NCBI RefSeq assembly: GCF_007290395.2
Contig: NZ_CP041656.2
Span: 4,402,001 to 4,466,000 of the forward strand
Reading direction: 5' to 3'
DNA: 64,000 nt
Source of the DNA: Bradyrhizobium cosmicum
Lineage (GTDB): Bacteria > Pseudomonadota > Alphaproteobacteria > Rhizobiales > Xanthobacteraceae
Shown piece after piece: positions 11,123 to 20,098 of the stretch. Below the pieces are notes generated by a model. It saw only the letters and a list, made by a program, of their open reading frames with translations. It was not told the DNA's origin and made no database searches. Position numbers and translations under genes: made by a program. Position 1 is the stretch's first letter. Every line of letters starts with the position of its first letter.

Positions 11123-11626
11123 ATGACTGACAGCCCCACCCGCATCTATGTCGACGCCGACGCCTGCCCGGTCAAGGACGAGATCTACCGCGTCGCGCTC
11201 CGGCACAGCGTGCCCGTGAGCGTCGTCGCCGGCAACTTCATCCGCGTCCCGCAGGACCCGTTGATCGAGCGCATCGCGGCGGGCGCGGGCATGGATGCCG
11301 CCGACGACTGGATCGTGGAGCGGGTCAAGCCCGGCGACGTCGTCGTCACCTCCGACATTCCGCTGGCCAGCCGCTGCGTGAAGGCGGGCGCCGACGTGAT
11401 CGCGCCGAACGGCAAGCCGTTCACGGAGGAATCGATCGGCATGACGCTGGCGGTGCGCAATCTGATGACCGATCTGCGCTCGGCCGGTGAAGTCACCGGC
11501 GGCCCGCGCTCGTTCGCGCCGCGCGACCGTTCGGCCTTCCTCTCCGCGCTCGACCAGACGCTGCGCCGGATCCAGCGCCGCCGCGCCGATCAGGCCGCAA
11601 CGAGCCAGAATTTGAGTCAGGACTGA
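11123..11626 (+). CDS. YaiI/YqxD family protein (DUF188)
   Basis: 167 residues. It matches the UPF0178 family: [19 protein letters not shown] at the N-terminus, VVTSDIPLA in the middle, and a C-terminal stretch with [12 protein letters not shown]. The aspartates of DADACP and TSDIPLA resemble a PIN-like metal site, so a nuclease-type activity has been suspected for the family; this is not established. It is the first gene of a tight operon, two bases ahead of the ABC-F gene. Confidence 0.88.
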   Translation: MTDSPTRIYVDADACPVKDEIYRVALRHSVPVSVVAGNFIRVPQDPLIERIAAGAGMDAADDWIVERVKPGDVVVTSDIPLASRCVKAGADVIAPNGKPFTEESIGMTLAVRNLMTDLRSAGEVTGGPRSFAPRDRSAFLSALDQTLRRIQRRRADQAATSQNLSQD

Positions 11627-11628
11627 CC

Positions 11629-13440
11629 ATGGCGCCGCCGCTGATCCAACTGAAAGACATCAAGCTGACCTTCGGCGGCACGCCGTTGCTGTCAGGCGTC
11701 GAGCTCAACGTCGCGGCCGGCGAGCGGGTCTGCCTGATCGGCCGCAACGGCTCCGGCAAGTCGACGCTGCTCAAGATCGCGGCCGGCCTGGTCGAGCCCG
11801 ACGGTGGCACGCGCTTCGTGCAGCCCGGCGCCACCGTTCGCTATCTGCCGCAGGAGCCGGATTTCGGCGAGCACAAGACCGTGCTCGGCTATGTCGAATC
11901 CGGGCTCGCGCCCGGCGACGATTCCTATCAGGCACGCTATCTGCTGGAGCAGCTTGGCCTCAGCGGCGACGAGGACCCGCACAACCTCTCGGGCGGCGAG
12001 GCGCGCCGCGCGGCCCTGGCCTATGTGCTGGCGCCCTCGCCCGACATATTGCTGCTGGACGAGCCGACCAACCATCTGGATCTCGCCACCATCGAGTGGC
12101 TGGAAAAGGAGCTCGACAGCCGCCGCAGCGCGCTGGTGATCATCAGCCATGACCGCCGCTTCCTCACCAATCTCTCCCGCTCCACGGCCTGGCTCGATCG
12201 CGGCAAGATCAAGCAGATCGACCGCGGCTTTGCCTCGTTCGAGAGCTGGCGCGACGAGGTGCTGGCGGAAGAAGAGCGCGACCAGCACAAGCTCGACCGC
12301 AAGATCGTCGACGAGGAGCACTGGTTGCGCCATGGCGTCTCCGGCCGGCGCAAGCGCAACGTCAAGCGGCTTGGCAATCTGCATGCGCTACGCGACCAGC
12401 GGCGCAACTATCGCGGCACCGCCGGCACCGCCAGTCTCGCCGCGGCCGAGGCGGATCAGTCGGGCAAACTGGTGATCGAAGCCAAGGGCATCACCAAGGC
12501 CTATGGCGGTCGCATGATCGTCGACAATTTCTCCACCCGCATCCAGCGCGGCGACCGGATCGGCATCATCGGGCCGAATGGCGCCGGCAAGACCACGCTG
12601 GTCAATCTGCTTACCGGCGGCATGCAGCCGGACTCCGGCACGGTACGTCTCGGCGCCAATCTGGAGACGGCCACCCTCGACCAGCACCGCGAAAGCCTCG
12701 ATCCGAAATCGACGCTGGCGGAGGCGCTGACCGGCGGCCGCGGCGACCAGATCATGGTCGGCGGCAAGCCGAAGCATGTGGTCGGCTACATGAAGGACTT
12801 TCTGTTCGCACAGGAGCAGCGCGGCACGCCTGTGGAGGTGCTCTCAGGCGGTGAACGCGGCCGGCTGATGCTGGCACGCGCGCTGGCCAAGCCTTCGAAC
12901 CTGCTGGTGCTGGACGAGCCGACCAACGATCTCGATCTCGAAACCCTCGACGTGCTCGAAGACATGCTCGGCGATTACGAGGGCACGGTGATCCTGATCA
13001 GTCATGACCGCGACTTCCTCGACCGCGTCGTGACTTCAGTCATCGCGCCAGAAGGCAACGGCAAGTGGACCGAATATGCCGGTGGCTACAGCGACATGCT
13101 GATCCAGCGCGGCGCAGACCTGAAGCGCGAGGTCGCGAAGGCGCAAGCCTCGGCGGAGAAAAAAGAGGATCGGCCCGATGCTCCCGCATCCGCATCCAGG
13201 CGCAAACTGAGCTTCAACGAGAAGCACGCGCTGGGAACGCTGCCGAAGACGATGGAAAAATTGCAGGCCGACATCGCCAGGCTGCAACGCGTGCTCGACG
13301 ATCCCAAACTTTACGTCAAGGACCGCAAGAAATTCGACGATGCGTCCGCCGCCATCGCCAAGGCGCATAGTGAATTGTCCGCCGCCGAAGAGCGCTGGCT
13401 CGAACTGGAAATGCTCCGCGAAGAAATCGAACAGGCTTAA
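11629..13440 (+). CDS. uup: ABC-F family ATPase, Uup-like
   Basis: 603 residues with two ABC domains in one chain and no membrane segments. First: Walker A GRNGSGKST, signature LSGGEARRA, Walker B ILLLDEPTNHLD. Second: GPNGAGKTT, LSGGERGRL, LLVLDEPTNDLD. The C-terminal ~80 residues are a charged coiled coil (about 525-603), typical of Uup. ABC-F proteins bind the ribosomal E site; Uup is linked to ribosome assembly and precise excision of transposons. It is packed between YaiI (2 bases) and the aldolase-like gene (3 bases). Confidence 0.92.
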   Translation: MAPPLIQLKDIKLTFGGTPLLSGVELNVAAGERVCLIGRNGSGKSTLLKIAAGLVEPDGGTRFVQPGATVRYLPQEPDFGEHKTVLGYVESGLAPGDDSYQARYLLEQLGLSGDEDPHNLSGGEARRAALAYVLAPSPDILLLDEPTNHLDLATIEWLEKELDSRRSALVIISHDRRFLTNLSRSTAWLDRGKIKQIDRGFASFESWRDEVLAEEERDQHKLDRKIVDEEHWLRHGVSGRRKRNVKRLGNLHALRDQRRNYRGTAGTASLAAAEADQSGKLVIEAKGITKAYGGRMIVDNFSTRIQRGDRIGIIGPNGAGKTTLVNLLTGGMQPDSGTVRLGANLETATLDQHRESLDPKSTLAEALTGGRGDQIMVGGKPKHVVGYMKDFLFAQEQRGTPVEVLSGGERGRLMLARALAKPSNLLVLDEPTNDLDLETLDVLEDMLGDYEGTVILISHDRDFLDRVVTSVIAPEGNGKWTEYAGGYSDMLIQRGADLKREVAKAQASAEKKEDRPDAPASASRRKLSFNEKHALGTLPKTMEKLQADIARLQRVLDDPKLYVKDRKKFDDASAAIAKAHSELSAAEERWLELEMLREEIEQA

Positions 13441-13443
13441 CCG

Positions 13444-14523
13444 ATGACCACTCCCCTCGCCGCCAAGATCGCCCGCGAATACGGCACGCCCTGCGCCGTC
13501 ATCGACATGGACAAGGTCGAGCGCAACATCGCACGCATCCAGAAGGCCTGCGACGACGCCGGCATCGCCAACCGACCGCACATCAAGACGCACAAGAATC
13601 CGACGATCGCGAAGATGCAGATCGCGGCCGGCGCCAAGGGCATCACCTGCCAGAAGCTCGGCGAGGCCGAGATCATGGCCAATGCCGGCATCGACGACAT
13701 CCTGATCAGCTACAATCTGCTCGGCGAAGAAAAGATGGCGCGGCTCGGTGCGCTGCAGGCGAAGGCGAACATGACGGTCGCCGCCGACAATGCGACCGTC
13801 GTCGCGGGTCTGCCGAAGGCCGCCGCGGCGTCAGGCCGACCGCTCTCGGTCGTGGTCGAATGCGATACGGGGCGCAAGCGCGCCGGCGTCGAGACACCGG
13901 CGGAAGCGATCGCGCTGGCGCGCGAGATCGCCGCGTCCAAGGGCCTGCACTTCGCCGGCTTCATGCTGTATCCGACCGAGACCGGCTGGGCCGACGCCCA
14001 GAAGTTCTACGACGAGGCGCTGGCGGGCGTCCGCGCGCACGGGCTGGAGGCGACGATCGTCTCGACCGGCGGCACGCCGAACCTGAAGAACATCGGCAAG
14101 CTCAAGGGCGGCACCGAGCATCGCTTCGGCACCTATATCTACAACGACCGCATGCAGGTCGCCGCCGGTGCCGCCAGCTGGGATGACTGCGCCTTGCACA
14201 TCTATTCGACGGTGGTGAGCCGTGCCGCGCCCGAGCGTGGCATTCTCGACGCCGGCTCCAAGACGCTGACCACGGACACCGGCGGGCTCGACGGCCACGG
14301 CCTGATCCTGGAACACCCCGAAGCCAAGATCGCGCGTTTTGCCGAGGAGCACGGCTTCCTGGACCTCTCTCGCAGCAACACGCGGCCGAACGTCGGTGAC
14401 GTCGTGCGCATCGTCCCCAACCATGTCTGCGTCGTCGTCAACATGATGGACGAGGTGGTGATGGTGCGCGGCGAGGAGATCATCGGCACGCTGCCGGTGT
14501 CGGCCCGGGGCAAGCTGAGGTAG
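13444..14523 (+). CDS. D-threonine aldolase / D-serine dehydratase-like PLP enzyme
   Basis: 359 residues, fold type III. The N-terminal alanine-racemase-like barrel carries the PLP lysine in RPHIKTHKN (Lys48), and the C-terminal beta domain has the metal-binding His-x-Cys pair in PNHVCVVVN (His327, Cys329). That pair defines the D-threonine aldolase / eukaryotic D-serine dehydratase group, which needs a divalent metal. Likely activity: cleavage of D-3-hydroxy amino acids to glycine and an aldehyde, or deamination of D-serine. It is third in the operon with uup, a pairing with no obvious biochemical logic. Confidence 0.85.
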   Translation: MTTPLAAKIAREYGTPCAVIDMDKVERNIARIQKACDDAGIANRPHIKTHKNPTIAKMQIAAGAKGITCQKLGEAEIMANAGIDDILISYNLLGEEKMARLGALQAKANMTVAADNATVVAGLPKAAAASGRPLSVVVECDTGRKRAGVETPAEAIALAREIAASKGLHFAGFMLYPTETGWADAQKFYDEALAGVRAHGLEATIVSTGGTPNLKNIGKLKGGTEHRFGTYIYNDRMQVAAGAASWDDCALHIYSTVVSRAAPERGILDAGSKTLTTDTGGLDGHGLILEHPEAKIARFAEEHGFLDLSRSNTRPNVGDVVRIVPNHVCVVVNMMDEVVMVRGEEIIGTLPVSARGKLR

Positions 14524-14539
14524 ACGCAGCTCTCTCGGC

Positions 14540-14626
14540 CGTCATGCGAGGAGCTCTTGCGCCGAAGCAATCCAGACTACCTCTGCGGAAGGATCCTGGA
14601 TTGCTTCGCTACGCTCGCAATGACGG
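14540..14626. repeat. Dispersed palindromic repeat (GAAGCAATCCAG type)
   Basis: Inner arms GAAGCAATCCAG and CTGGATTGCTTC are perfect; the outer arms (GTCATGCGAG and CTCGCAATGACGG) are degenerate. It lies between convergent genes. Same family as 5641 and 63474. Confidence 0.75.
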
Positions 14627-14629
14627 TGG

Positions 14630-15859
14630 TTAGCGCCTCAGCCACTCCAGCACGCCCCTGCCCGCCGCGGCCCCCGTCGCGAACGAGGCCTGCAACAGAT
14701 AGCCGCCCGTCGGCGCCTCCCAGTCCAGCATCTCGCCGGCGGCGAACACGCCTGGCAGCTTGCGAAGCATGAAGTGGTCGTCGAGTTCGTCGAAGGTGAT
14801 ACCGCCCGCCGTCGAGATCGCACGATCGATCGGGGCAACACCGGTGAGCTGAACCGGGATGGCATTGATCAGGTATGCAAGCTCCGCCGGCGAGAACGAT
14901 GCCAGTGGATGTCCGGATGCTATGGCGGCTTCCTGCATCAGGCCGATGCCGACCGGCGACAGCTGTGCCGCCTTGCGCAGGAAGTTGGCGAGCGACTGCT
15001 TGCCGCGCGTCCCCGATAGCCGCGTGGCCAGGGCAGTCGTGTCGAGATCGGGCCGCAAGGCGATCATCAGCGTCGCGTGCCCCAGACCCAGCACCGCCTC
15101 GCGGAGCTCCGCCGACAGCGCATAGATCGCGCCGCCTTCGATGCCGCTGCGCGTGATCATCGCCTCGCCGCGCAGGGTGTGTGATCCGATGGCGAGCGCC
15201 ACGCCCTTGAGCGGCTGGCCTTCGAAGCGATCACGGAAGACGTCGGACCACGCGACCGTGAAGCCGGAATTGGCGGGCCTCAGCTTCGAGATGGCAATGC
15301 CCCTTGCCGCGAGGAGTTCGACCCAGCCACCGTCCGACCCAAGTCGAGGCCAACTTGCGCCGCCGAGCGCGAGCACGGTTGCCTTTGCGTCGATTGCAAG
15401 CCTGCCGTCGGGTGTTTGGAATGTGAGCCGCCCCTGCGCGTCCCATCCGGTCCAGCGATGCCGAAATGCGAATTGCACGCGCGCCGCATCGAGCCGCCGC
15501 AACCAGGCGCGCAACAATGGCGAGGCCTTGAACGTTTTGGGAAACACACGCCCGCTGCTGCCGACGAAGGTCACCTGTCCAAGTGCCGCGCTCCAGTCGC
15601 GCAGCGCATCGGGCGGAAACGCCTCGATCGCGGCACGCAGATGTGGCGGCGCCTCCCGGTAGCGGGTGAGAAAATCCGGGAGCGGCTCACTGTGGGTGAG
15701 GTTGAGACCGCCGCGGCCGGCCATTAGGAATTTGCGGCCGGCCGATGGCATGGCGTCGTAGACGGTGACGCGGGCGCCGCCCTGCGCCAGCATCTCCGCC
15801 GCCATCAGGCCGGCGGGACCTGCACCGATGACGGCAACATGGTTTTCAGGTGGAGTCAT
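14630..15859 (-). CDS. NAD(P)/FAD-dependent oxidoreductase, BaiN/YhiN-like flavoprotein
   Basis: 409 residues. FAD-binding GxGxxG at the N-terminus (VIGAGPAGLMAAE, ~10-22), the family mark AGRKFLMAGRGGLNLTHSEPL, and a C-terminal FAD contact with GEMLDWEAPTGGYLLQ. It belongs to the HI0933/YhiN flavoproteins, some of which (BaiN) reduce bile-acid intermediates; most have no known substrate. The length is normal. It is monocistronic, with palindromic repeats on both sides, and convergent with the aldolase-like gene. Confidence 0.88.
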   Translation of the reverse strand: MTPPENHVAVIGAGPAGLMAAEMLAQGGARVTVYDAMPSAGRKFLMAGRGGLNLTHSEPLPDFLTRYREAPPHLRAAIEAFPPDALRDWSAALGQVTFVGSSGRVFPKTFKASPLLRAWLRRLDAARVQFAFRHRWTGWDAQGRLTFQTPDGRLAIDAKATVLALGGASWPRLGSDGGWVELLAARGIAISKLRPANSGFTVAWSDVFRDRFEGQPLKGVALAIGSHTLRGEAMITRSGIEGGAIYALSAELREAVLGLGHATLMIALRPDLDTTALATRLSGTRGKQSLANFLRKAAQLSPVGIGLMQEAAIASGHPLASFSPAELAYLINAIPVQLTGVAPIDRAISTAGGITFDELDDHFMLRKLPGVFAAGEMLDWEAPTGGYLLQASFATGAAAGRGVLEWLRR

Positions 15860-15892
15860 GGCCGGAGTTTAGGCCAGATTCTCCGGCCTGGC

Positions 15893-15932
15893 TCGTCATT
15901 CCGGGTTCGCGCTACGCGCGCCCCGGAATGAC
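15893..15932. repeat. Short CATTCCGGGG-type palindrome
   Basis: Compact version of the 3911 element: CGTCATTCCGGG and CCCCGGAATGAC arms around GTTCGCGCTACGCGCG. It lies between the SDR stop and the flavoprotein start and could end the long valine-operon transcript. Confidence 0.65.
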
Positions 15933-15939
15933 AGCGGGG

Positions 15940-16857
15940 CTACAGCTTGATGCCCGCCCGTGCCGCCGCCTGGGCCACGTATTTCTGCGTCTGCTCGAAC
16001 GCGCCCTGCAGCGCCCTCGCCTTGGACATGTCGCTGATCTCGGCGAAATGCGCGGCGACTGCGTCCGGCGTCCACTCTGACTCCGGCAGGTTGATACCCT
16101 CGCTCTCCAGGATCTTGATGACGGCGAAGGAGCCTGCGCCAGCGCCCATGATGGTGCGGGTCGGCGCGTCCTCGCTCAGCATGTACTCGACGGCGGGCGT
16201 GATCGCGTTCGGCTTCATCAATTGCAGCGCCTGCGGCGGCAGCAGCTCTTCGGTCATGCGGGTCGCCGCGGTTGGCGAGATGATGTTGACACGGATGTCG
16301 TTCTTGCGGCCTTCCTCGGCCAGCACGTTCATCAGGCCGACCATGCCTGATTTCGCCGCGCCGTAATTGGCCTGGCCGAAATTGCCGTAGAGGCCGGAGG
16401 ACGAGGTGGTCAGCACGATGCGGCCGTAGTTGCGCTCGCGCATGCCGGCCCAGACCGCCTTGCAGCAGTAGAAGGTGCCGACGAGGTGCACGTCGAGCAC
16501 CTTCTGGAAATCGGCGGCTTCCATCTTGCCGAACGACTTGTCGCGCAGGATGCCGGCATTGGCGCACATCAGATCGACGCTGCCCCACTCCTTGGTGGCG
16601 CGGGCGACCATCGCGGTGACCTGCTCGAAATTCGAAACGTCGGCGCCGTCGGCCATCGCGGTGCCGCCCGCCTTGCGGATCTCCTCGACCACCGTTTCCG
16701 CCGGCGACAGCGAGCCGCCGCTGCCGTCGCGTGCGCCACCGAAATCGTTGACCACCACCTTTGCGCCGCGGCTCGCCAATCCCAGCGCGTGCGCACGTCC
16801 CAGACCATTGCCCGCGCCGGTGACGATGGCGACGCGTCCGTCGAACCTGATTGCCAT
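15940..16857 (-). CDS. SDR family dehydrogenase, (3R)-hydroxyacyl-CoA dehydrogenase-like
   Basis: 305 residues. Rossmann motif VTGAGNGLGRAHA, NAG motif CANAGILRDKSF, and catalytic Ser with YGAAKSG (Tyr-x-x-x-Lys). The sequence VVNDFGGARDGSGGS is the hallmark of SDRs related to the dehydrogenase part of peroxisomal multifunctional enzyme 2, which oxidises 3-hydroxyacyl-CoA. The ~50-residue C-terminal extension after the SDR core is shared by that group. ATG 16857 has GGAAG upstream. It follows the MaoC gene, which would supply 3-hydroxyacyl-CoA, but a palindromic repeat separates them. Confidence 0.85.
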   Translation of the reverse strand: MAIRFDGRVAIVTGAGNGLGRAHALGLASRGAKVVVNDFGGARDGSGGSLSPAETVVEEIRKAGGTAMADGADVSNFEQVTAMVARATKEWGSVDLMCANAGILRDKSFGKMEAADFQKVLDVHLVGTFYCCKAVWAGMRERNYGRIVLTTSSSGLYGNFGQANYGAAKSGMVGLMNVLAEEGRKNDIRVNIISPTAATRMTEELLPPQALQLMKPNAITPAVEYMLSEDAPTRTIMGAGAGSFAVIKILESEGINLPESEWTPDAVAAHFAEISDMSKARALQGAFEQTQKYVAQAAARAGIKL

Positions 16858-16881
16858 GAGTGTGCTTCCTGGATGCTGTTT

Positions 16882-16968
16882 CGTCATGGCCGGGCTTGAC
16901 CCGGTCATCCATCAATTCGACAGGCTTTTGAGCAGCGATGGGTTGCCGGGTCAAGCCCGGGAACGACG
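16882..16968. repeat. Dispersed palindromic repeat (CATGGCCGGGCTTG type) inside operon
   Basis: Arms CGTCATGGCCGGGCTTGACC and GGTCAAGCCCGGGAACGACG flank a 47-base middle. It lies between the MaoC and SDR genes and may weaken read-through into the SDR gene. Related to 10102. Confidence 0.7.
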
Positions 16969-16975
16969 CCTCAGA

Positions 16976-17452
16976 TCAGGCAAAATAGATCAGCCCGAGC
17001 CAGTCGGCGACCAGCGCGGGCTTGTCCTCGCCTTCGATCTCCACGGTGACGTTGGTGCGGGACTGCAATTCGTTGGGCTTGCGCAGCTTCGCTTCCGCCA
17101 GCACGAAGCGGCCGCGGATGCGCTTGCCCGAGCGTACCGGCGAGATGAAGCGCAGCTTGTCGAAGCCGTAATTGACGCCCATCGTCGTGCCCGCGATCGC
17201 CGGCATCACTTCGTAGGACATCACCGACATCATCGACATCGTCAGGAAGCCGTGCGCGATGGTGGTGCCGAACGCCGTCTCCTTGGCCCTCTCGGGATCG
17301 ACATGGATGAACTGGTGATCCTCGGTGACGTCGGCATAGGTGTCGATGCGGGGCTGGTCGATCAGGTACCAAGACGAGACGCCGATCTCCTTGCCGACCA
17401 GAGCCTGATAGGCCTCCAGCGTGATCGGCGGCTTCTTCCAGATTTCGTTCAT
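16976..17452 (-). CDS. MaoC family (R)-enoyl-CoA hydratase
   Basis: 158 residues, a single hotdog domain. The catalytic motif is DVTEDHQFIHVDPERA, with the Asp and His of (R)-specific enoyl-CoA hydratases, followed by FGTTIAHGFLTMS. It hydrates 2-enoyl-CoA to (3R)-hydroxyacyl-CoA. Six bases after the acyl-CoA synthetase stop, so the two are cotranscribed; the downstream SDR fits as the next enzyme. Length and motif order are normal for the NodN/MaoC group. Confidence 0.9.
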   Translation of the reverse strand: MNEIWKKPPITLEAYQALVGKEIGVSSWYLIDQPRIDTYADVTEDHQFIHVDPERAKETAFGTTIAHGFLTMSMMSVMSYEVMPAIAGTTMGVNYGFDKLRFISPVRSGKRIRGRFVLAEAKLRKPNELQSRTNVTVEIEGEDKPALVADWLGLIYFA

Positions 17453-17458
17453 TTCGCT

Positions 17459-19177
17459 TCAGGTCTCACTTCTAGTTTTCGACAGCTCCGGAAAATCCTC
17501 CTCGCGGAATTCCCGGCCGCGCAAGGGATCATTGCGATCGTCGTCGCGTTCCAGCCGTCGTAGCTGGACGCGGCGGATTTTGCCAGAGATCGTCTTCGGC
17601 AGCTCGGTGACGATTTCGAGACGGCGGATACGCTTGAACGGCGCAAGGCGGCTGTGCAGGTGCTGGAAGATGGAGAGCGCGGTCTGGTCCGTCCGCTCGG
17701 CGTCTGCCGTCAGCAGCACGAACGCCTTGGGGATTGCGAGCCGGATCGGATCGGGGCTCGGCACCACGGCCGCTTCCGCCACCAGCTCGTGCTCCAGCAG
17801 CACGCTTTCCAGCTCGAACGGGCTGATGCGGTAGTCCGAGGATTTGAACACGTCGTCGGAGCGGCCGACGAAGGTGAGATAGCCGTCTTCGTCCTCGAAC
17901 ACGACGTCGCCGCTACGATAGAGCGTACCTTCAGCACCCGAGAGCTTGCCGTCATCGGTTTGATAACCCTGCATCAGGCCGGCGGGACGGTGGGCGCCCA
18001 GCACCAGTGTCACCTCGCCTTCCTTTGCGGGATGGCCATCGGCGTCGCTAACCTGCACGCGGTAGCCCGGCAGCGGCCGGCCCATCGAGCCGACCTTGAT
18101 TGTCTGCCCTGGCGAATTGCCCGCGAGCGCAGTCGTCTCGGTCTGGCCGTAGCCGTCGCGGATGGTGAGCCCCCAGGCGGCCTTCACCTGGTCGATCACT
18201 TCGGGATTGAGCGGCTCGCCGGCGCCGCAGACCTCGCGCAAGGCCACCTTGAACGATGCCAGGTTCTCCTGGATAAACAGCCGCCACACCGTCGGCGGCG
18301 CGCACAGCGTGGTGACGCCGCAGCGGCCGATGGTGGCGAGCAGCGCCTTGGCATCGAAGCGCGGCTGGTTGAGCACGAACACGGTCGCGCCGGCGTTCCA
18401 CGGTGCGAAGAAGCAGCTCCAGGCATGCTTGGCCCAGCCGGGTGACGAGATGTTGAGATGGACGTCGCCGGGCTTCAGCCCGATCCAGTACATGGTGGAG
18501 AGATGGCCGACGGGATAGCTGCGCTGGCTGTGCAGCACGAGCTTAGGTTTTGCCGTGGTGCCCGAGGTGAAATAGAGCAGCATCGGGTCGTCGGCATTGG
18601 TGGGGCCGTCCGGCGTGAAGCTCTCAGACGCCTTCGCCGCCTCATCATATCCGAGCCAGCCGTCGGAGCCGGCACCTACCACGATGCGGACGACATTCTC
18701 GGTGCCAAGGCTTGCGAACTTGGCGACCTGGTCCTGCGCGGCCACCACCGCCTTCGCCTTGCCGCGATCGAGCCGGTCGCGCAGCTCGTCGGCGGTGAGC
18801 AGCGTGGTGGCGGGAATGACGACGACACCGAGCTTCATCGCAGCCAGCATCGTCTCCCACAGCGGAACCACATTGCCGAGAAGCAGCAGAAGATGATCGC
18901 CGCGCTTCAAGCCCTGCGCGCGGAGGAAATTGGCGACCTGGTTGGAGCGCCTGGAGAGCGCCGCAAAGGATAGCTTCGTCTGCTTGTCCTGCGCGGCATC
19001 GACGATCCAGAGCGCGGGCCGATCCTTGCTCTCCGCATTCGCCGCCAGCTCGGCGTCGAACCAGTCGAGCGCCCAGTTGAAGGGAACCGGATCGGGCCAG
19101 CGGAAATCCTTGGCCGCTGTCTCGTAGTCCGTGCGATGTTGCAGAAGAAACGCGCGCGCGTCCTGAAATGTCGTCAT
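17459..19177 (-). CDS. AMP-forming acyl-CoA synthetase
   Basis: 572 residues, adenylate-forming (ANL) enzyme: P-loop YFTSGTTAKPK (~205-215), A5 region DGYGQTETT, A7/A8 YRSGDVVF and GRSDDVFKSSDYRISPFELE, and the C-terminal catalytic lysine in LPKTISGKIRR. It converts a carboxylic acid to its acyl-CoA through an acyl-adenylate; the overall shape is close to medium-chain acyl-CoA synthetases. Its start codon overlaps the mmsB stop by one base (TAATG), so translation is coupled to the valine-degradation genes. The acid substrate is unknown, but branched short-chain acids would fit the context. Confidence 0.9.
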   Translation of the reverse strand: MTTFQDARAFLLQHRTDYETAAKDFRWPDPVPFNWALDWFDAELAANAESKDRPALWIVDAAQDKQTKLSFAALSRRSNQVANFLRAQGLKRGDHLLLLLGNVVPLWETMLAAMKLGVVVIPATTLLTADELRDRLDRGKAKAVVAAQDQVAKFASLGTENVVRIVVGAGSDGWLGYDEAAKASESFTPDGPTNADDPMLLYFTSGTTAKPKLVLHSQRSYPVGHLSTMYWIGLKPGDVHLNISSPGWAKHAWSCFFAPWNAGATVFVLNQPRFDAKALLATIGRCGVTTLCAPPTVWRLFIQENLASFKVALREVCGAGEPLNPEVIDQVKAAWGLTIRDGYGQTETTALAGNSPGQTIKVGSMGRPLPGYRVQVSDADGHPAKEGEVTLVLGAHRPAGLMQGYQTDDGKLSGAEGTLYRSGDVVFEDEDGYLTFVGRSDDVFKSSDYRISPFELESVLLEHELVAEAAVVPSPDPIRLAIPKAFVLLTADAERTDQTALSIFQHLHSRLAPFKRIRRLEIVTELPKTISGKIRRVQLRRLERDDDRNDPLRGREFREEDFPELSKTRSET

Positions 19178-20067
19178 TAGGCTTTCCCGGCCAGCCCCCT
19201 AACGTGCTTGATAATTCCGGAAAAATCCACCCCACCCTGCCCGTCCCTGTCGAAGGCCTGGTAGATTTCCTGCGCATGCAGGCCGAGCGGCGTCGCGGCG
19301 CCCGCGGCCTTCGCGGCGTCCTGTGCCAGCGTCAGATCCTTCACCATCAGCGCCGAGGCAAAACCCGGCTTGTAGTCGTTGTTGGCGGGCGAGGTCGGCA
19401 CCGGACCCGGCACCGGGCAATAGGTCGTCAGCGACCAGCACTGGCCCGACGAGGTCGAGGCGACGTCGAACAGCGCCTGGTGCGAGAGCCCGAGCTTTTC
19501 GCCGAGCGCAAAGGCTTCGCTCACCGCGATCATGGAAATGCCGAGGATCATGTTGTTGCAGATCTTGGCCGCCTGGCCTGCGCCGGCGCCGCCGCAATGC
19601 ACGATCTTCTTGCCCATCTTCTCCAGCACGGGTTTGGCCGCGGCAAACGCACTCTCATCGCCGCCGCACATGAAGGTGAGCGTAGCGCCCTTGGCGCCGC
19701 CAGTGCCGCCGGAGACCGGCGCGTCGACCGAGAGCACGCCGCTCCTGGCCGCGAGCGCGTGCGCCTGACGCGCGCTTTCGACGTCGATGGTCGAAGAGTC
19801 GATGATCAACGCGCCCTTGGTCATGACAGGGACGACCTCGTTCCAGACGCCGAGCACATGCTTGCCGGCCGGCAGCATGGTGACGACGACATCGGCGCCC
19901 TTCACCGCGGCTGATGCACTGTCGGCGATGCCGGCGCCGTCAGCCTTGGCTTGCGCGCGCGAGGCCTCGACGAGGTCGAAGGCCACCACCTTGTGCCCGG
20001 CCTTGACCAGATTGGCCGCCATCGGGCCGCCCATATTGCCGAGACCGATGAATGCGATCGTGGCCAT
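19177..20067 (-). CDS. mmsB: 3-hydroxyisobutyrate dehydrogenase
   Basis: 296 residues. NAD+-dependent oxidation of 3-hydroxyisobutyrate to methylmalonate semialdehyde in valine breakdown. Rossmann start FIGLGNMGGPMAANL, substrate-binding DAPVSGGTGGA, catalytic lysine in GAGQAAKICNN. I place the start at 20067 because GGAGG stands 8 bases before it; the ATG two codons upstream (20073) is too close to that site. It lies 31 bases after the hydrolase gene and overlaps the synthetase gene. Confidence 0.95.
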   Translation of the reverse strand: MATIAFIGLGNMGGPMAANLVKAGHKVVAFDLVEASRAQAKADGAGIADSASAAVKGADVVVTMLPAGKHVLGVWNEVVPVMTKGALIIDSSTIDVESARQAHALAARSGVLSVDAPVSGGTGGAKGATLTFMCGGDESAFAAAKPVLEKMGKKIVHCGGAGAGQAAKICNNMILGISMIAVSEAFALGEKLGLSHQALFDVASTSSGQCWSLTTYCPVPGPVPTSPANNDYKPGFASALMVKDLTLAQDAAKAAGAATPLGLHAQEIYQAFDRDGQGGVDFSGIIKHVRGLAGKA

Positions 20068-20098
20068 CTTCATTTCCTCCGCTGTGACGTTTCGTTGA

